Shown: positions 1-6,213 of the stretch, one piece after another | Layout: each line of letters begins with the position of its first letter | Numbering within the stretch: position 1 is the stretch's first letter | Source: M3007 sp964392655 | GTDB taxonomy: Bacteria; Bacteroidota; Bacteroidia; Chitinophagales; Saprospiraceae | Assembly: GCA_964392655.1 (NCBI GenBank) | Contig: CAYMQY010000211.1 | Span: 1 to 7,861 of the forward strand | Reading direction: 5' to 3' | DNA length: 7,861 nucleotides | Position numbers and translations under genes: made by a program | The notes under the pieces: generated by a model | Database searches by the model: none | Told to the model about the DNA's origin: nothing | Seen by the model: the letters and a program-made list of their open reading frames with translations, nothing else

Positions 1-278
1 TCAACCGCATCAAAAAACACGATCCCGACCTCGAACCCCTGCCCGCCAACAACGGGTTGTTCAATGTGTTTTACACCATCGTGGGCACGGTGGACAAGTA
101 CGATATGAAACGCGGAAAAAAGGCGGTCAAGGCCGAGTTTGAGCGCAGCGAGGCGCGCAAAAAGAACATCGCCAAGGCCATTGACGACGCGTTTCAGGAC
201 AGGGACAAACCCGCGGCGGCACAGGAGCCGGACGACGACGGGGTGGAATACCTCGAGCCGGTGCGAGGGGGGGGATAA
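1..278 (+). CDS. C-terminal fragment of an unrecognised charged protein
   Basis: This open frame enters from the left edge (first complete codon at base 3) and stops at TAA 276-278, leaving 91 visible residues. I do not recognise the family. The fragment begins with a polar stretch, then a short hydrophobic/aromatic segment (GLFNVFYTIVGTV), then a strongly basic, probably helical part rich in Lys, Arg and Glu (KRGKKAVKAEF...RSEARKKNIAKAI). It ends with an acidic tail (EPDDDGVEYLEP) and Gly-Gly-Gly. The tail looks disordered. The last codons sit on a run of eight G (267-274) just before the stop. A start inside the window is unlikely because the frame is open to base 3 without an ATG before the middle of the fragment. 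Coding is supported by GC-rich third positions and by its neat end against the convergent gene. Confidence 0.6.
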   Translation, partial: NRIKKHDPDLEPLPANNGLFNVFYTIVGTVDKYDMKRGKKAVKAEFERSEARKKNIAKAIDDAFQDRDKPAAAQEPDDDGVEYLEPVRGGG

Positions 279-282
279 CGCC

Positions 283-948
283 CTACTGTTTCTTCTTTTT
301 CTTGAAATCCCCGTTTTGCCAGGCCTTCACGAATTGTGCCCAGGCTAAGGGGCTGAAGATGTTCATCGGCGGTGTTTGGCCGATGTACACGTATTCCCGT
401 GCTTGCTGACGCAGGTAGAAGTTGGCACTTTCGCGACCGCTGTAGGGCACCATTTCCGGGTTTTTACGGGCTTCGGCGAGGTAATCGTTCGCCAAGTTTT
501 CGGCTGCGATGCGTTGCAGTTCGGGCGTAACGTCCATTTTCAGAAACTCGATTTTGAAATGATCTCGGGAAGGCCAGGGAAAAATGACCACCTCGGGCAG
601 GGTCAGTGTGTCCTGCGACATGATCTGGATGATCGAGTAGCGATCCTGTGTGAGCGTGTCGGGCACCGTTTTGGTGACCGGCTCGAAGCCGATGCAGTTG
701 AAACGGATCACGTCGCCGCGTTCGACCACGATGGTGAAAAATCCGCGGTAGTCGGAGTAGGTACCACGCCGTTTGTCGGGCAGAAAAATGCTGGCGTAGG
801 GCACGGGCACCATGTTGCCGTCCATGTTGGTAATGACCATGCCGGAAAACTGGATGAGTTTTTTAGGCTCGCCGTTGTCGGTTTCCTGAGCAAAGGCGCT
901 ACCGGCGAAGAATATGCAAAACAACAAGAAAAAAACCGAACGTATCAC
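283..948 (-). CDS. Secreted protein with carboxypeptidase-like regulatory domain
   Basis: The predicted protein has 221 residues. Residues 1-20 form a clear signal peptide (basic MIRS, hydrophobic FFLLFCIFFAG, then SAFA before Gln21), so export to the periplasm or outer membrane is expected. Residues 32-110 resemble the carboxypeptidase-D regulatory-like beta-sandwich common in Bacteroidota: FSGMV, then PYASIFLPDKRRGTYSDYRGFFTI, then GDVIRFNCIGFEP. The same fold precedes TonB-dependent receptors, but no plug or barrel follows here. The rest (residues 111-221) is a polar helical tail of unknown role ending in five lysines and Gln. The start is GTG at 948; it places the signal peptide exactly at the N-terminus, and no ATG gives a better one. 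The gene converges on the upstream fragment with only 4 bases between stops. A candidate promoter lies about 90 bases upstream. The substrate or partner cannot be told from sequence. Confidence 0.85.
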   Translation of the reverse strand: MIRSVFFLLFCIFFAGSAFAQETDNGEPKKLIQFSGMVITNMDGNMVPVPYASIFLPDKRRGTYSDYRGFFTIVVERGDVIRFNCIGFEPVTKTVPDTLTQDRYSIIQIMSQDTLTLPEVVIFPWPSRDHFKIEFLKMDVTPELQRIAAENLANDYLAEARKNPEMVPYSGRESANFYLRQQAREYVYIGQTPPMNIFSPLAWAQFVKAWQNGDFKKKKKQ

Positions 949-1040
949 GATGTAGGGTGCTTGTGGTTGGAAGGTGACTGGTTGGAGGGGTTTGGATCGG
1001 GAAAACCGGCATATCCGCCCCTGGGTTCATCTGCGGGCGA

Positions 1041-1071
1041 CAAAGGTAGGATGCATGAACGCGCGAGCCAA
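1041..1071 (-). promoter_or_regulatory. Bacteroidota-type promoter for the regulatory-domain gene
   Basis: On the minus strand, TTG (1069-1071) is followed after 20 bases by TACCTTTG (1048-1041). This matches the known Bacteroidota sigma-ABfr consensus of a -33 TTG/TTTG and a -7 TAnnTTTG element with the right spacing. Transcription would begin near 1034 and give a leader of about 85 bases before the GTG at 948. The assignment rests on motif match only. Confidence 0.6.
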
Positions 1072-1094
1072 GGCTTTGTTGGCGAAAACGTCGG

Positions 1095-1110
1095 TTGTGA
1101 TATATAACAA
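1095..1110. promoter_or_regulatory. Imperfect 16-bp palindrome, possible regulator site
   Basis: TTGTGATATATAACAA is symmetric at 14 of 16 positions. Its TTGTGA half resembles half-sites of the Crp/Fnr family, but the other half departs from that consensus. Its centre lies about 68 bases upstream of the predicted start of the minus-strand transcript, a position used by upstream activators. The binding protein is unknown. Confidence 0.3.
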
Positions 1111-1155
1111 TCAGGCATAAAGATCGGTCGGAGCGCACATGAAACGCAACCGGAA

Positions 1156-1192
1156 GTACAAGTGCTGCGCAGCAGGGGGAAACTCCTGTACA
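1156..1192. other. Dyad with a perfect 12-bp palindrome core
   Basis: TGCTGCGCAGCA (1163-1174) is a perfect 12-bp palindrome. It lies between GTACA (1156-1160) and TGTAC (1188-1192), which are also complementary, so a larger folded structure is possible in single-stranded form. A small CCTG/CAGG hairpin follows at 1196-1206. No run of T follows, so it is not an intrinsic terminator. The function is unknown: a protein binding site or part of a small RNA are both possible. Confidence 0.3.
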
Positions 1193-1229
1193 TAACCTGT
1201 TGCAGGCTTCGCCATGTGTTGCAATTTGT

Positions 1230-1237
1230 TACCTTTG
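1230..1237 (+). promoter_or_regulatory. -7 element (TACCTTTG) for the skp-like gene
   Basis: TACCTTTG matches the Bacteroidota -7 consensus TAnnTTTG exactly. It has no good -33 partner at normal spacing: the base triplet 19 bases upstream is TTC (1208-1210), and the nearest TTG at 1200-1202 is 27 bases away. If used, it would give a leader of roughly 70 bases and support the downstream ATG at 1316 as the true start, since an earlier ATG at 1214 lies upstream of this element. Confidence 0.5.
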
Positions 1238-1315
1238 CCGCCGTTTTTCGTTTTCTACAGCGAACTCGGACGCAAACCATTACCGAGCCTCATACTTAAA
1301 CACAGCACCTGTTCA

Positions 1316-1834
1316 ATGATTCGCAACACATCTTTTCTCCTGGTCGCCATGCTCCTTGCCTCTTTCAGCATGTTCGCCCAAACCGACCCGCTCAAATACG
1401 GCCACACCAACCTCGGAAACCTGCTCGACGGGATGCCACAAACCTCGGCGGCTGAAGCACAACTTCGGGTATTGGCCGACAGCCTAAACCAAAAAGACAG
1501 CCTGATGAAAATGGAGTTTCAGGTCAATTATCTGAAACTCAAAAAAGAGTACGACGAGGGCGCGCTCACCCCTGTGCAAACCCAGCAGCGCCAGGCGGAA
1601 TTGGAAAAACAACGCGCGGCAATTCAGGCCTACGAGGAAAATGCCCAGAAAACACTCGATACCAAACGCGCCGAACTGCTGCAACCAATCCTGACTAAAG
1701 TCAACGAGGCCATCGCCAAGGTAGCCAAAGCAAACGGCTTTGCATTGGTCTTCGACGTAGGCTCCGGAGCTATGTTGTTTGCTTCCGAAACCATAGACGT
1801 CACGCCATTGGTAAAAAAAGAACTAGGGCTTTGA
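1316..1834 (+). CDS. skp: OmpH/Skp family periplasmic chaperone
   Basis: This 172-residue protein belongs to the OmpH/Skp family, periplasmic chaperones that hold unfolded outer membrane proteins on their way to the Bam complex. Residues 1-21 are a signal peptide ending SMFA before Gln22. The family's N-terminal strand follows (KYGHTNLGNLLDGMPQTSAAE, with the usual Met-Pro). Residues 45-125 are a long, charged coiled coil (LKKEYDEG... QQRQAELEKQRAAIQAYEENAQ), the tentacle region. The end, from ILTKVNEAIAKVAKANGF to DVTPLVKKELGL, is the typical C-terminal part of the trimer body. The length matches the family. An in-frame ATG at 1214 would add 34 residues before the signal peptide and lies ahead of the promoter element, so 1316 is preferred. 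The gene stands alone here, without bamA beside it. Its stop codon touches the first unit of the repeat arrays. Confidence 0.9.
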   Translation: MIRNTSFLLVAMLLASFSMFAQTDPLKYGHTNLGNLLDGMPQTSAAEAQLRVLADSLNQKDSLMKMEFQVNYLKLKKEYDEGALTPVQTQQRQAELEKQRAAIQAYEENAQKTLDTKRAELLQPILTKVNEAIAKVAKANGFALVFDVGSGAMLFASETIDVTPLVKKELGL

Positions 1835-1876
1835 GGTTGAGGGGGTTGAGGGGGTTTAACGGGTTTAACGGGTTGA
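1832..1876. repeat. Left array of inverted 9-bp tandem repeat
   Basis: Five units of 9 bases lie head to tail in perfect register, with GGTT at 1835, 1844, 1853, 1862 and 1871. The consensus is (A/G)(C/G)GGGTT(G/T)A. The first unit is degenerate and overlaps the stop codon of the skp-like gene; the second and third have G in place of C. The units are the reverse complement of those in the right array, from which they are separated by 26 bases (1877-1902). Confidence 0.9.
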
Positions 1877-1902
1877 CATATCTTGTGCATGGGACTTAAC
1901 GT

Positions 1903-1992
1903 TAAACCCGCTCAACCCGCTCAACCCGTTAAACCCGCTCAACCCGTTAAACCCGCTCAACCCGTTAAACCCGCTAAACCCGCTCAACCTCC
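1903..1992. repeat. Right array of inverted 9-bp tandem repeat
   Basis: Ten contiguous 9-base units run without any slip in register, with AACC at 1905 and every ninth base to 1986. The consensus is T(A/C)AACCCG(C/T). Types TAAACCCGC and TCAACCCGT alternate in the middle; the last unit (TCAACCTCC) is degenerate. The array ends 29 bases before the ATG of the GT117 gene, so it lies in that gene's promoter or leader region. The spacer before it contains the palindrome TTAACGTTAA (1896-1905). Together with the left array it can form a long hairpin, which may also weakly stop transcription from the skp-like gene; no T run follows. Confidence 0.9.
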
Positions 1993-2021
1993 ACACAAAC
2001 CGGAAACCTTTCTTCCTTCGC

Positions 2022-5000
2022 ATGAATACATTCAGAACGCTTAACAACCTCACCGGCTGGTTGGTATTTGCCGTAGCAGCACTCGTGCTCGGCGCCGCTG
2101 CCGAACCAACCGGCAGCCTTTGGGACTGCGGCGAGTTCATCGCCGGCGCTTACAAACTGCAAGTGGTACACCCGCCCGGGGCGCCGATATTCCTTTTGGT
2201 TGGCCGCCTGTTTGCCTGGGTGGGCGATGCCGTGTCCGACGATCCGGCCACAATCGCCTACGCCGTCAACCTCCTGTCGGCGCTGAGTACGGCGTTCGGA
2301 GCTATGTTCATCTGCTGGAGCACAACAATTCTGGCGCGTTTAGTGCTCGTCGGCCGCGAGCCCGAGATGTCGCAGGGACAAACGGTAGCCGCACTGGGCG
2401 CCGGTCTGGTTGCCGGCCTGAGCATGGCTTTTGCTTCGTCGGTGTGGTTTTCGGCGGTAGAAGGCGAGGTGTACGCCATGTCCACGTTTTTTACCTGCCT
2501 GACCCTTTGGGCCACGCTGAAGTGGTACCAGTTGCCCGACACGGCCGATGCCGACCGTTGGCTGGTTTTTGCGTTTTATTCCATCGCTTTGTCCATCGGA
2601 GTACACCTGCTGAGCCTGCTGACCCTGCCGGCCCTGGCCATGTTTTACTACTTCAAAAAAGCCAAAAAGCCCACGGTGTTCAACGCGCTGCTGGCTGCCG
2701 GCATAGGGGTAGTATTTATCGTAGCCATTCAGTATTTCATCATTGCTGGTATCCCGCGCGTATGGGCTTCGTTCGACCGGTTCATGGTCAACAGCCTCGG
2801 CCTGCCGTTTCATAGCGGTATTGCTTTTGTTTTGTTGCTGTTTGGCGGAGTGCTGTGGTACGGTTTGCGTTATGCCCGGCGCACGGGCAACGGCTTGCTC
2901 CAACGTCTCGTGGTGGCATTCGGGGTAGTGGTGATTGCGTATACCTCGTTCGGCATGGTGGTGATACGCGCCAATGCCAACACCCCGATCAACATGAACG
3001 ACCCCTCCGATGCCATGCGGCTCCTGCCGTACCTCAACCGCGAACAATACGGCGAACGCGCCTTGCTGCTCGGCCCGCACTTCGACGCCAAACCGATCGG
3101 CCTGAAAACCGAACCGCGCTACGGCCGGGTGGGCGACCGCTACGAGGTTGTGGATGAAAAAATGGACTACGAGTACGGCCCCGGTACAAAATCCCTGTTC
3201 CCGCGTATGAGCGACTACTCGCAGGGCCGCCCGCAACTGTACCGCCGCTGGATAGACAAACCGACCGGGAATCCGACGCTCGGAGATAACGTCGAGTTTT
3301 TCGTGAAATATCAACTCGGCTGGATGTACTGGCGCTATTTCATGTGGAATTTCGCCGGCCGTCAAAACGGCGAACAGGGCCTGTATTCCTGGGACCCCAG
3401 CGCCGGCAACTGGATCACCGGCATCGAAGCGCTCGACAGCGGACGTGTGGGAAGCACCCAGGAGATGCCCGATTTTATGAAAAACAACCAGGCCCGGAAC
3501 ACGTACTACATGATTCCGTTCTTCCTGGGACTACTCGGCCTGTTTTTTCACTACCAGCGTCGCCCGCGCGACTTTGCCGCGATCCTGGTGCTGTTTATTA
3601 TCACCGGTATTGGCATTATCGTGTACTCCAATCAGCCGCCGAACGAACCGCGCGAACGCGACTACGTGCTGGTCGGCTCGATTTTCACCTTTACCATCTG
3701 GATTGGATTGGCCGTTACGGCCTTGTACAGCCTGCTGTCCGAACGCCTCCGGTTACCCGGCGTGGCCGCCGCCGCCGGCGCCTCGCTGTTGGCACTTTCA
3801 GCGCCTCTGCTGATGCTCACCCAAAACTGGGACGACCACAGCCGCGCCAAACACTACGGAAGCCGCGACTATGCAAGCAACTTCCTCAACTCCTGCGCAC
3901 CAAATTCGATCATTTTCACGTACGGCGACAACGATACCTACCCGCTCTGGTACTGCCAGGAGGTGGAAGGTATTCGTACGGATGTGCGCGTGGTGAACCT
4001 CTCACTCATCGCCGTGGACTGGTACATCGCCCAGTTGCGCCGCAAAGTCAACGACTCGCCGGCGATTGACATGACCATCCCGCAGGAAAAACTGCGCGGC
4101 TACAAACGTGTCCAGGTACCATTTTACAGCCCGGGTGGACAAGAGCCGGAAATGACGCTGCAGCAACTGCTCAAATTTGTCGGCGAAGACCATCCCGTGC
4201 CTGCACAGGGTGGCCGCGACTTCGACTCGTATGTGCCCACACACCGCGTGACCATTCCGGTGGACAGGCAGGCCATGATCGCCAACGGCCTGCTCAGCCC
4301 GGCCGACTCGAACGCGGTGGACACCATCCGCTTTGATCTGGGCGACCGCTCGTACCTCATCAAAGACGACATCGCTATTCTGGATATCATCGCCGCCAAT
4401 ATCAACAAACGGCCGATCTACTGGGCAGTCACGACCCGCGACGAAAAACTCATGGGCCTTGGCGACTACCTGCAACTCGAGGGCTTGTCGCTGCGCCTGG
4501 TACCTGTTCAGTCGCGCGGCGACGGCGGCAGTTACGGCCTCATCGGCAGCGGCCGGGTGGCTACCGACATTGCCTACGACAACATTGTGAACAAGTGGAA
4601 GTGGGGCAATTTCGACAAAGAGCGCCTGTACGTCAACCGCTCCTACATGCCCAGTTTGCAAACGATGCGCGTAGCCATTATCCGCGTGGCGCGCAACCTG
4701 ATTTTTGAGGGCAAAAAAGACAAGGCCGAAGCACTGGCCAACAAATACTTCGAGGTGTTCCCGGAATACAACTTCCCGTACGACCAGTTTTCCGCATTCA
4801 TGGCCGACATCTACGCGCGGGCAGGCAACAAGGAAAAGGCTGCTGAAAAAATACGGGCCATTGCCAAAACGCAGGTCGAAATCATGCGTTTCGTCAATTC
4901 CCAAACGGAAGATTTCCAGAAAGGCTACGAACAGGATTTCCGCTTCGCGGCCAGCACGGCGCAAACGCTGCTCGGAATCGCCCAGTTTATGCAGGACGAC

Positions 5001-5078
5001 AAACTGCGGGAGGAACTCGAAAAGCAGTTCCAGCCGTATTTGCCGGAATCGCCGGGCATACCGCCAATGCCGAACTAA
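2022..5078 (+). CDS. GT117/DUF2723 (TMEM260-like) membrane glycosyltransferase
   Basis: The 1018-residue protein belongs to the DUF2723 family, now classed as glycosyltransferase family 117 and related to human TMEM260, a protein O-mannosyltransferase. A GT-C type enzyme using a lipid-linked sugar on the periplasmic side is therefore expected; substrate and sugar are inference. The N-terminal family signature follows the first membrane helix: LWDCGEF at residues 33-39 (acidic residues in the first outer loop, likely catalytic), then VVHPPGAP (48-55). Membrane helices cover about 12-27, 53-69, 77-108, 122-142, 150-168, 180-210, 219-242, 265-283 and 295-315. A soluble region at 320-490 contains many aromatic residues. 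More helices lie at 495-509, 518-535, 548-572 and 578-600. The soluble C-terminal half includes FTYGDNDTYPLWYCQEVEG (632-650), highly typical of this family. A helical, TPR-like tail covers about 880-960 (EGKKDKAEALANKYFEVFP, then ARAGNKEKAAEKI). The ATG at 2022 precedes the first helix; no Shine-Dalgarno is seen. It is the first gene of an operon with ruvX (3-base gap) and def. Confidence 0.9.
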   Translation: MNTFRTLNNLTGWLVFAVAALVLGAAAEPTGSLWDCGEFIAGAYKLQVVHPPGAPIFLLVGRLFAWVGDAVSDDPATIAYAVNLLSALSTAFGAMFICWSTTILARLVLVGREPEMSQGQTVAALGAGLVAGLSMAFASSVWFSAVEGEVYAMSTFFTCLTLWATLKWYQLPDTADADRWLVFAFYSIALSIGVHLLSLLTLPALAMFYYFKKAKKPTVFNALLAAGIGVVFIVAIQYFIIAGIPRVWASFDRFMVNSLGLPFHSGIAFVLLLFGGVLWYGLRYARRTGNGLLQRLVVAFGVVVIAYTSFGMVVIRANANTPINMNDPSDAMRLLPYLNREQYGERALLLGPHFDAKPIGLKTEPRYGRVGDRYEVVDEKMDYEYGPGTKSLFPRMSDYSQGRPQLYRRWIDKPTGNPTLGDNVEFFVKYQLGWMYWRYFMWNFAGRQNGEQGLYSWDPSAGNWITGIEALDSGRVGSTQEMPDFMKNNQARNTYYMIPFFLGLLGLFFHYQRRPRDFAAILVLFIITGIGIIVYSNQPPNEPRERDYVLVGSIFTFTIWIGLAVTALYSLLSERLRLPGVAAAAGASLLALSAPLLMLTQNWDDHSRAKHYGSRDYASNFLNSCAPNSIIFTYGDNDTYPLWYCQEVEGIRTDVRVVNLSLIAVDWYIAQLRRKVNDSPAIDMTIPQEKLRGYKRVQVPFYSPGGQEPEMTLQQLLKFVGEDHPVPAQGGRDFDSYVPTHRVTIPVDRQAMIANGLLSPADSNAVDTIRFDLGDRSYLIKDDIAILDIIAANINKRPIYWAVTTRDEKLMGLGDYLQLEGLSLRLVPVQSRGDGGSYGLIGSGRVATDIAYDNIVNKWKWGNFDKERLYVNRSYMPSLQTMRVAIIRVARNLIFEGKKDKAEALANKYFEVFPEYNFPYDQFSAFMADIYARAGNKEKAAEKIRAIAKTQVEIMRFVNSQTEDFQKGYEQDFRFAASTAQTLLGIAQFMQDDKLREELEKQFQPYLPESPGIPPMPN

Positions 5079-5081
5079 CGC

Positions 5082-5504
5082 ATGAGCCGTATTCTTGCCA
5101 TAGACTTCGGGCTGAAACGCACCGGTATCGCCGTCACCGATCCGCTTCGGATCATCGCAAGCGGCCTGACGACGGTGCCCACGCATGAGGTACAGGCATT
5201 TTTGGAAAAATACTGCGCGGAAGAATCCGTGGAATGTTTTGTGGTGGGGTTGCCGTTGTATCCCGACGGCAACCCCGCCCAAATCGCCGCCGCTGCTGAT
5301 GCCTTTGCCGAACGCCTGCGCAAACTTTTTCCGGACAAGCCCGTTTACCGGCAGGACGAACGCTACACCTCCAACGAGGCCAAACGAATCATCCTGCAAA
5401 GCGGCGTGAAAAAACAAAAACGCCGCGACAAGGCGCTGGTGGACAAAATTGCCGCCGCCCTCATTCTCGAACAGTTTATGTACGAAAACCACTGGCAAGT
5501 ATGA
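5082..5504 (+). CDS. ruvX: RuvX/YqgF pre-16S rRNA nuclease, RNase H-like fold
   Basis: This 140-residue protein is a full-length member of the YqgF/RuvX family, described as a putative Holliday junction resolvase and, in E. coli, as a nuclease maturing the 5' end of 16S rRNA. Family motifs are all present: AIDFGLKRTGIAVTD (residues 6-20, with the first catalytic Asp8), VVGLPLYPDG (54-63), QDERYTSNEA (91-100, acidic Asp92/Glu93) and VDKIAAALIL (120-129, Asp121). The active-site acids are intact, so it should be functional in the cytoplasm. The gene begins 3 bases after the GT117 stop, and its TGA overlaps the ATG of def in the sequence ATGA, which suggests translational coupling. The ruvX-def pair is a common housekeeping arrangement in Bacteroidota. 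Confidence 0.95.
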   Translation: MSRILAIDFGLKRTGIAVTDPLRIIASGLTTVPTHEVQAFLEKYCAEESVECFVVGLPLYPDGNPAQIAAAADAFAERLRKLFPDKPVYRQDERYTSNEAKRIILQSGVKKQKRRDKALVDKIAAALILEQFMYENHWQV

Positions 5505-6067
5505 TCCTGCCCATTTACGCATACGGACAGCCCGTACTGAAAAAAGTAGCCGCCCCCATCGGGCCGGACTATCCCGATCTGGCCACCATCATTGCCAACA
5601 TGTGGGAAACCATGTACCACGCCGACGGCGTCGGGCTGGCCGCGCCGCAGGTAGGTCTGCCGATCCGGTTGTTTGTGATTGACACCGTCCAACTGGAAAA
5701 AGAGGACAAAAAAGACAAAGAGCCGGGTTTCAAAAAAGTGTTCCTCAACGCGCAAATCCTCGATGAAACCGGACCGGAATGGGCCTACGAGGAGGGCTGC
5801 CTCAGCATTCCGCATATCCGCGGCGACGTGGAGCGCCCGCCCGTGATTCGCGTGCGCTACCAGGACGAAAATTTCCAGGAGTTCGAGGAGACATTCTCCG
5901 GCATCAATGCCCGCGTCATTCAGCACGAATACGACCACATCGAGGGCGTACTTTTCGTGGAACACCTCAAGCCGCTGAAAAAACGCCTCATCCAGCGCAA
6001 GTTGGAAAACATCCGCGTCGGCAAGGTGAATACCGACTACAAGATGCGGTTTGCGGCGGTGCGGTGA
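5501..6067 (+). CDS. def: Peptide deformylase
   Basis: The 188-residue enzyme removes the formyl group from the N-terminal methionine of new proteins, using a metal ion in the cytoplasm. The three defining motifs are intact: DGVGLAAPQVG (residues 42-52), EEGCLSIP (97-104, metal ligand Cys100) and QHEYDHIEGVLF (141-152, ligands His142 and His146, catalytic Glu143). Between the first and second motifs there is a charged, Lys/Glu/Asp-rich loop at residues 65-75 (LEKEDKKDKEP); insertions here are usual in Bacteroidota deformylases. The start ATG lies inside the ruvX stop (ATGA), giving a four-base overlap. It is the last gene of the GT117-ruvX-def operon, with a strong terminator 64 bases downstream. 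The usual partner fmt is not in this window. Confidence 0.97.
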   Translation: MILPIYAYGQPVLKKVAAPIGPDYPDLATIIANMWETMYHADGVGLAAPQVGLPIRLFVIDTVQLEKEDKKDKEPGFKKVFLNAQILDETGPEWAYEEGCLSIPHIRGDVERPPVIRVRYQDENFQEFEETFSGINARVIQHEYDHIEGVLFVEHLKPLKKRLIQRKLENIRVGKVNTDYKMRFAAVR

Positions 6068-6131
6068 GCAGGTCCAGGCGGACGAACATTATTTCGATTC
6101 AATCCGAACTTTTTTTTCAGAAAAACCTTTT

Positions 6132-6176
6132 CGCTGCCGTGCGACGTTTGTCCGCACGGCAGCGTCTTTTTATTTT
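6132..6176 (+). terminator. Intrinsic terminator after def
   Basis: CGCTGCCGTGCG (6132-6143) pairs perfectly with CGCACGGCAGCG (6153-6164), giving a 12-bp GC-rich stem with a 9-base loop. A T-rich tail follows at once (TCTTTTTATTTT, 6165-6176). This is a textbook Rho-independent terminator for the plus-strand operon, and it insulates the TetR gene downstream. An earlier run of eight T at 6110-6117 has only a weak stem ahead of it. Confidence 0.93.
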
Positions 6177-6213
6177 GTTAAGCCCCCAAAATGCTGCGCT
6201 CGTTGAAATAATG

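Larger units (their letters stand above)
949..1315. other. Divergent intergenic region with two promoters
   Basis: These 367 bases separate the minus-strand regulatory-domain gene from the plus-strand chaperone gene. I see no protein-coding gene here: the open frames crossing it are short, have no recognisable protein features and run into the flanking genes out of frame. It contains a minus-strand promoter candidate (1041-1071), an imperfect 16-bp palindrome (1095-1110), a perfect 12-bp palindrome inside a longer dyad (1156-1192) and a plus-strand -7 element (1230-1237). The stretch 1075-1230 is larger than needed for two promoters, so a small RNA or a regulator binding region is possible. 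Confidence 0.6.

Noticed and set aside
376..1107. Plus-strand open frame of 243 codons over the regulatory-domain gene
   Set aside because: It is antisense to a gene with a perfect signal peptide and domain, and it runs through the predicted promoter of that gene.
1214..1834. Longer skp-like frame starting at ATG 1214
   Set aside because: It would place 34 residues before the signal peptide, and the start lies upstream of the -7 element at 1230-1237.
1873..1901. Sigma70-like promoter (TTGACA, 17 bases, TTAACG) in the repeat spacer
   Set aside because: The -10 match to TATAAT is poor, and Bacteroidota use a different promoter consensus; no TAnnTTTG is found before the GT117 gene.
1832..1992. 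CRISPR array
   Set aside because: The units are 9 bases, contiguous and without unique spacers, and no cas gene is present.
1865..2140. Minus-strand frame coding a Gly-Leu-Ser-Gly-Phe-Asn repeat protein
   Set aside because: The repeat peptide is just the translation of the 9-bp array, whose length is a multiple of three; the frame also overlaps the start of the GT117 gene.
2340..3365. Minus-strand open frame of 341 codons opposite the GT117 gene
   Set aside because: Its protein is rich in His, Gln, Arg and Val in the manner of a shadow frame, and the sense strand encodes a clear membrane protein.
4002..5522. Long minus-strand open frame (506 codons) opposite the GT117, ruvX and start of def genes
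   Set aside because: It is antisense to three well-supported genes, has no family motif, and its openness follows from GC-rich codon use on the plus strand.
6079..6117. First terminator before the strong one (run of eight T at 6110-6117)
   Set aside because: Only a weak 4-bp CGGA/TCCG pairing precedes the T run, so the hairpin at 6132-6164 is the better candidate.
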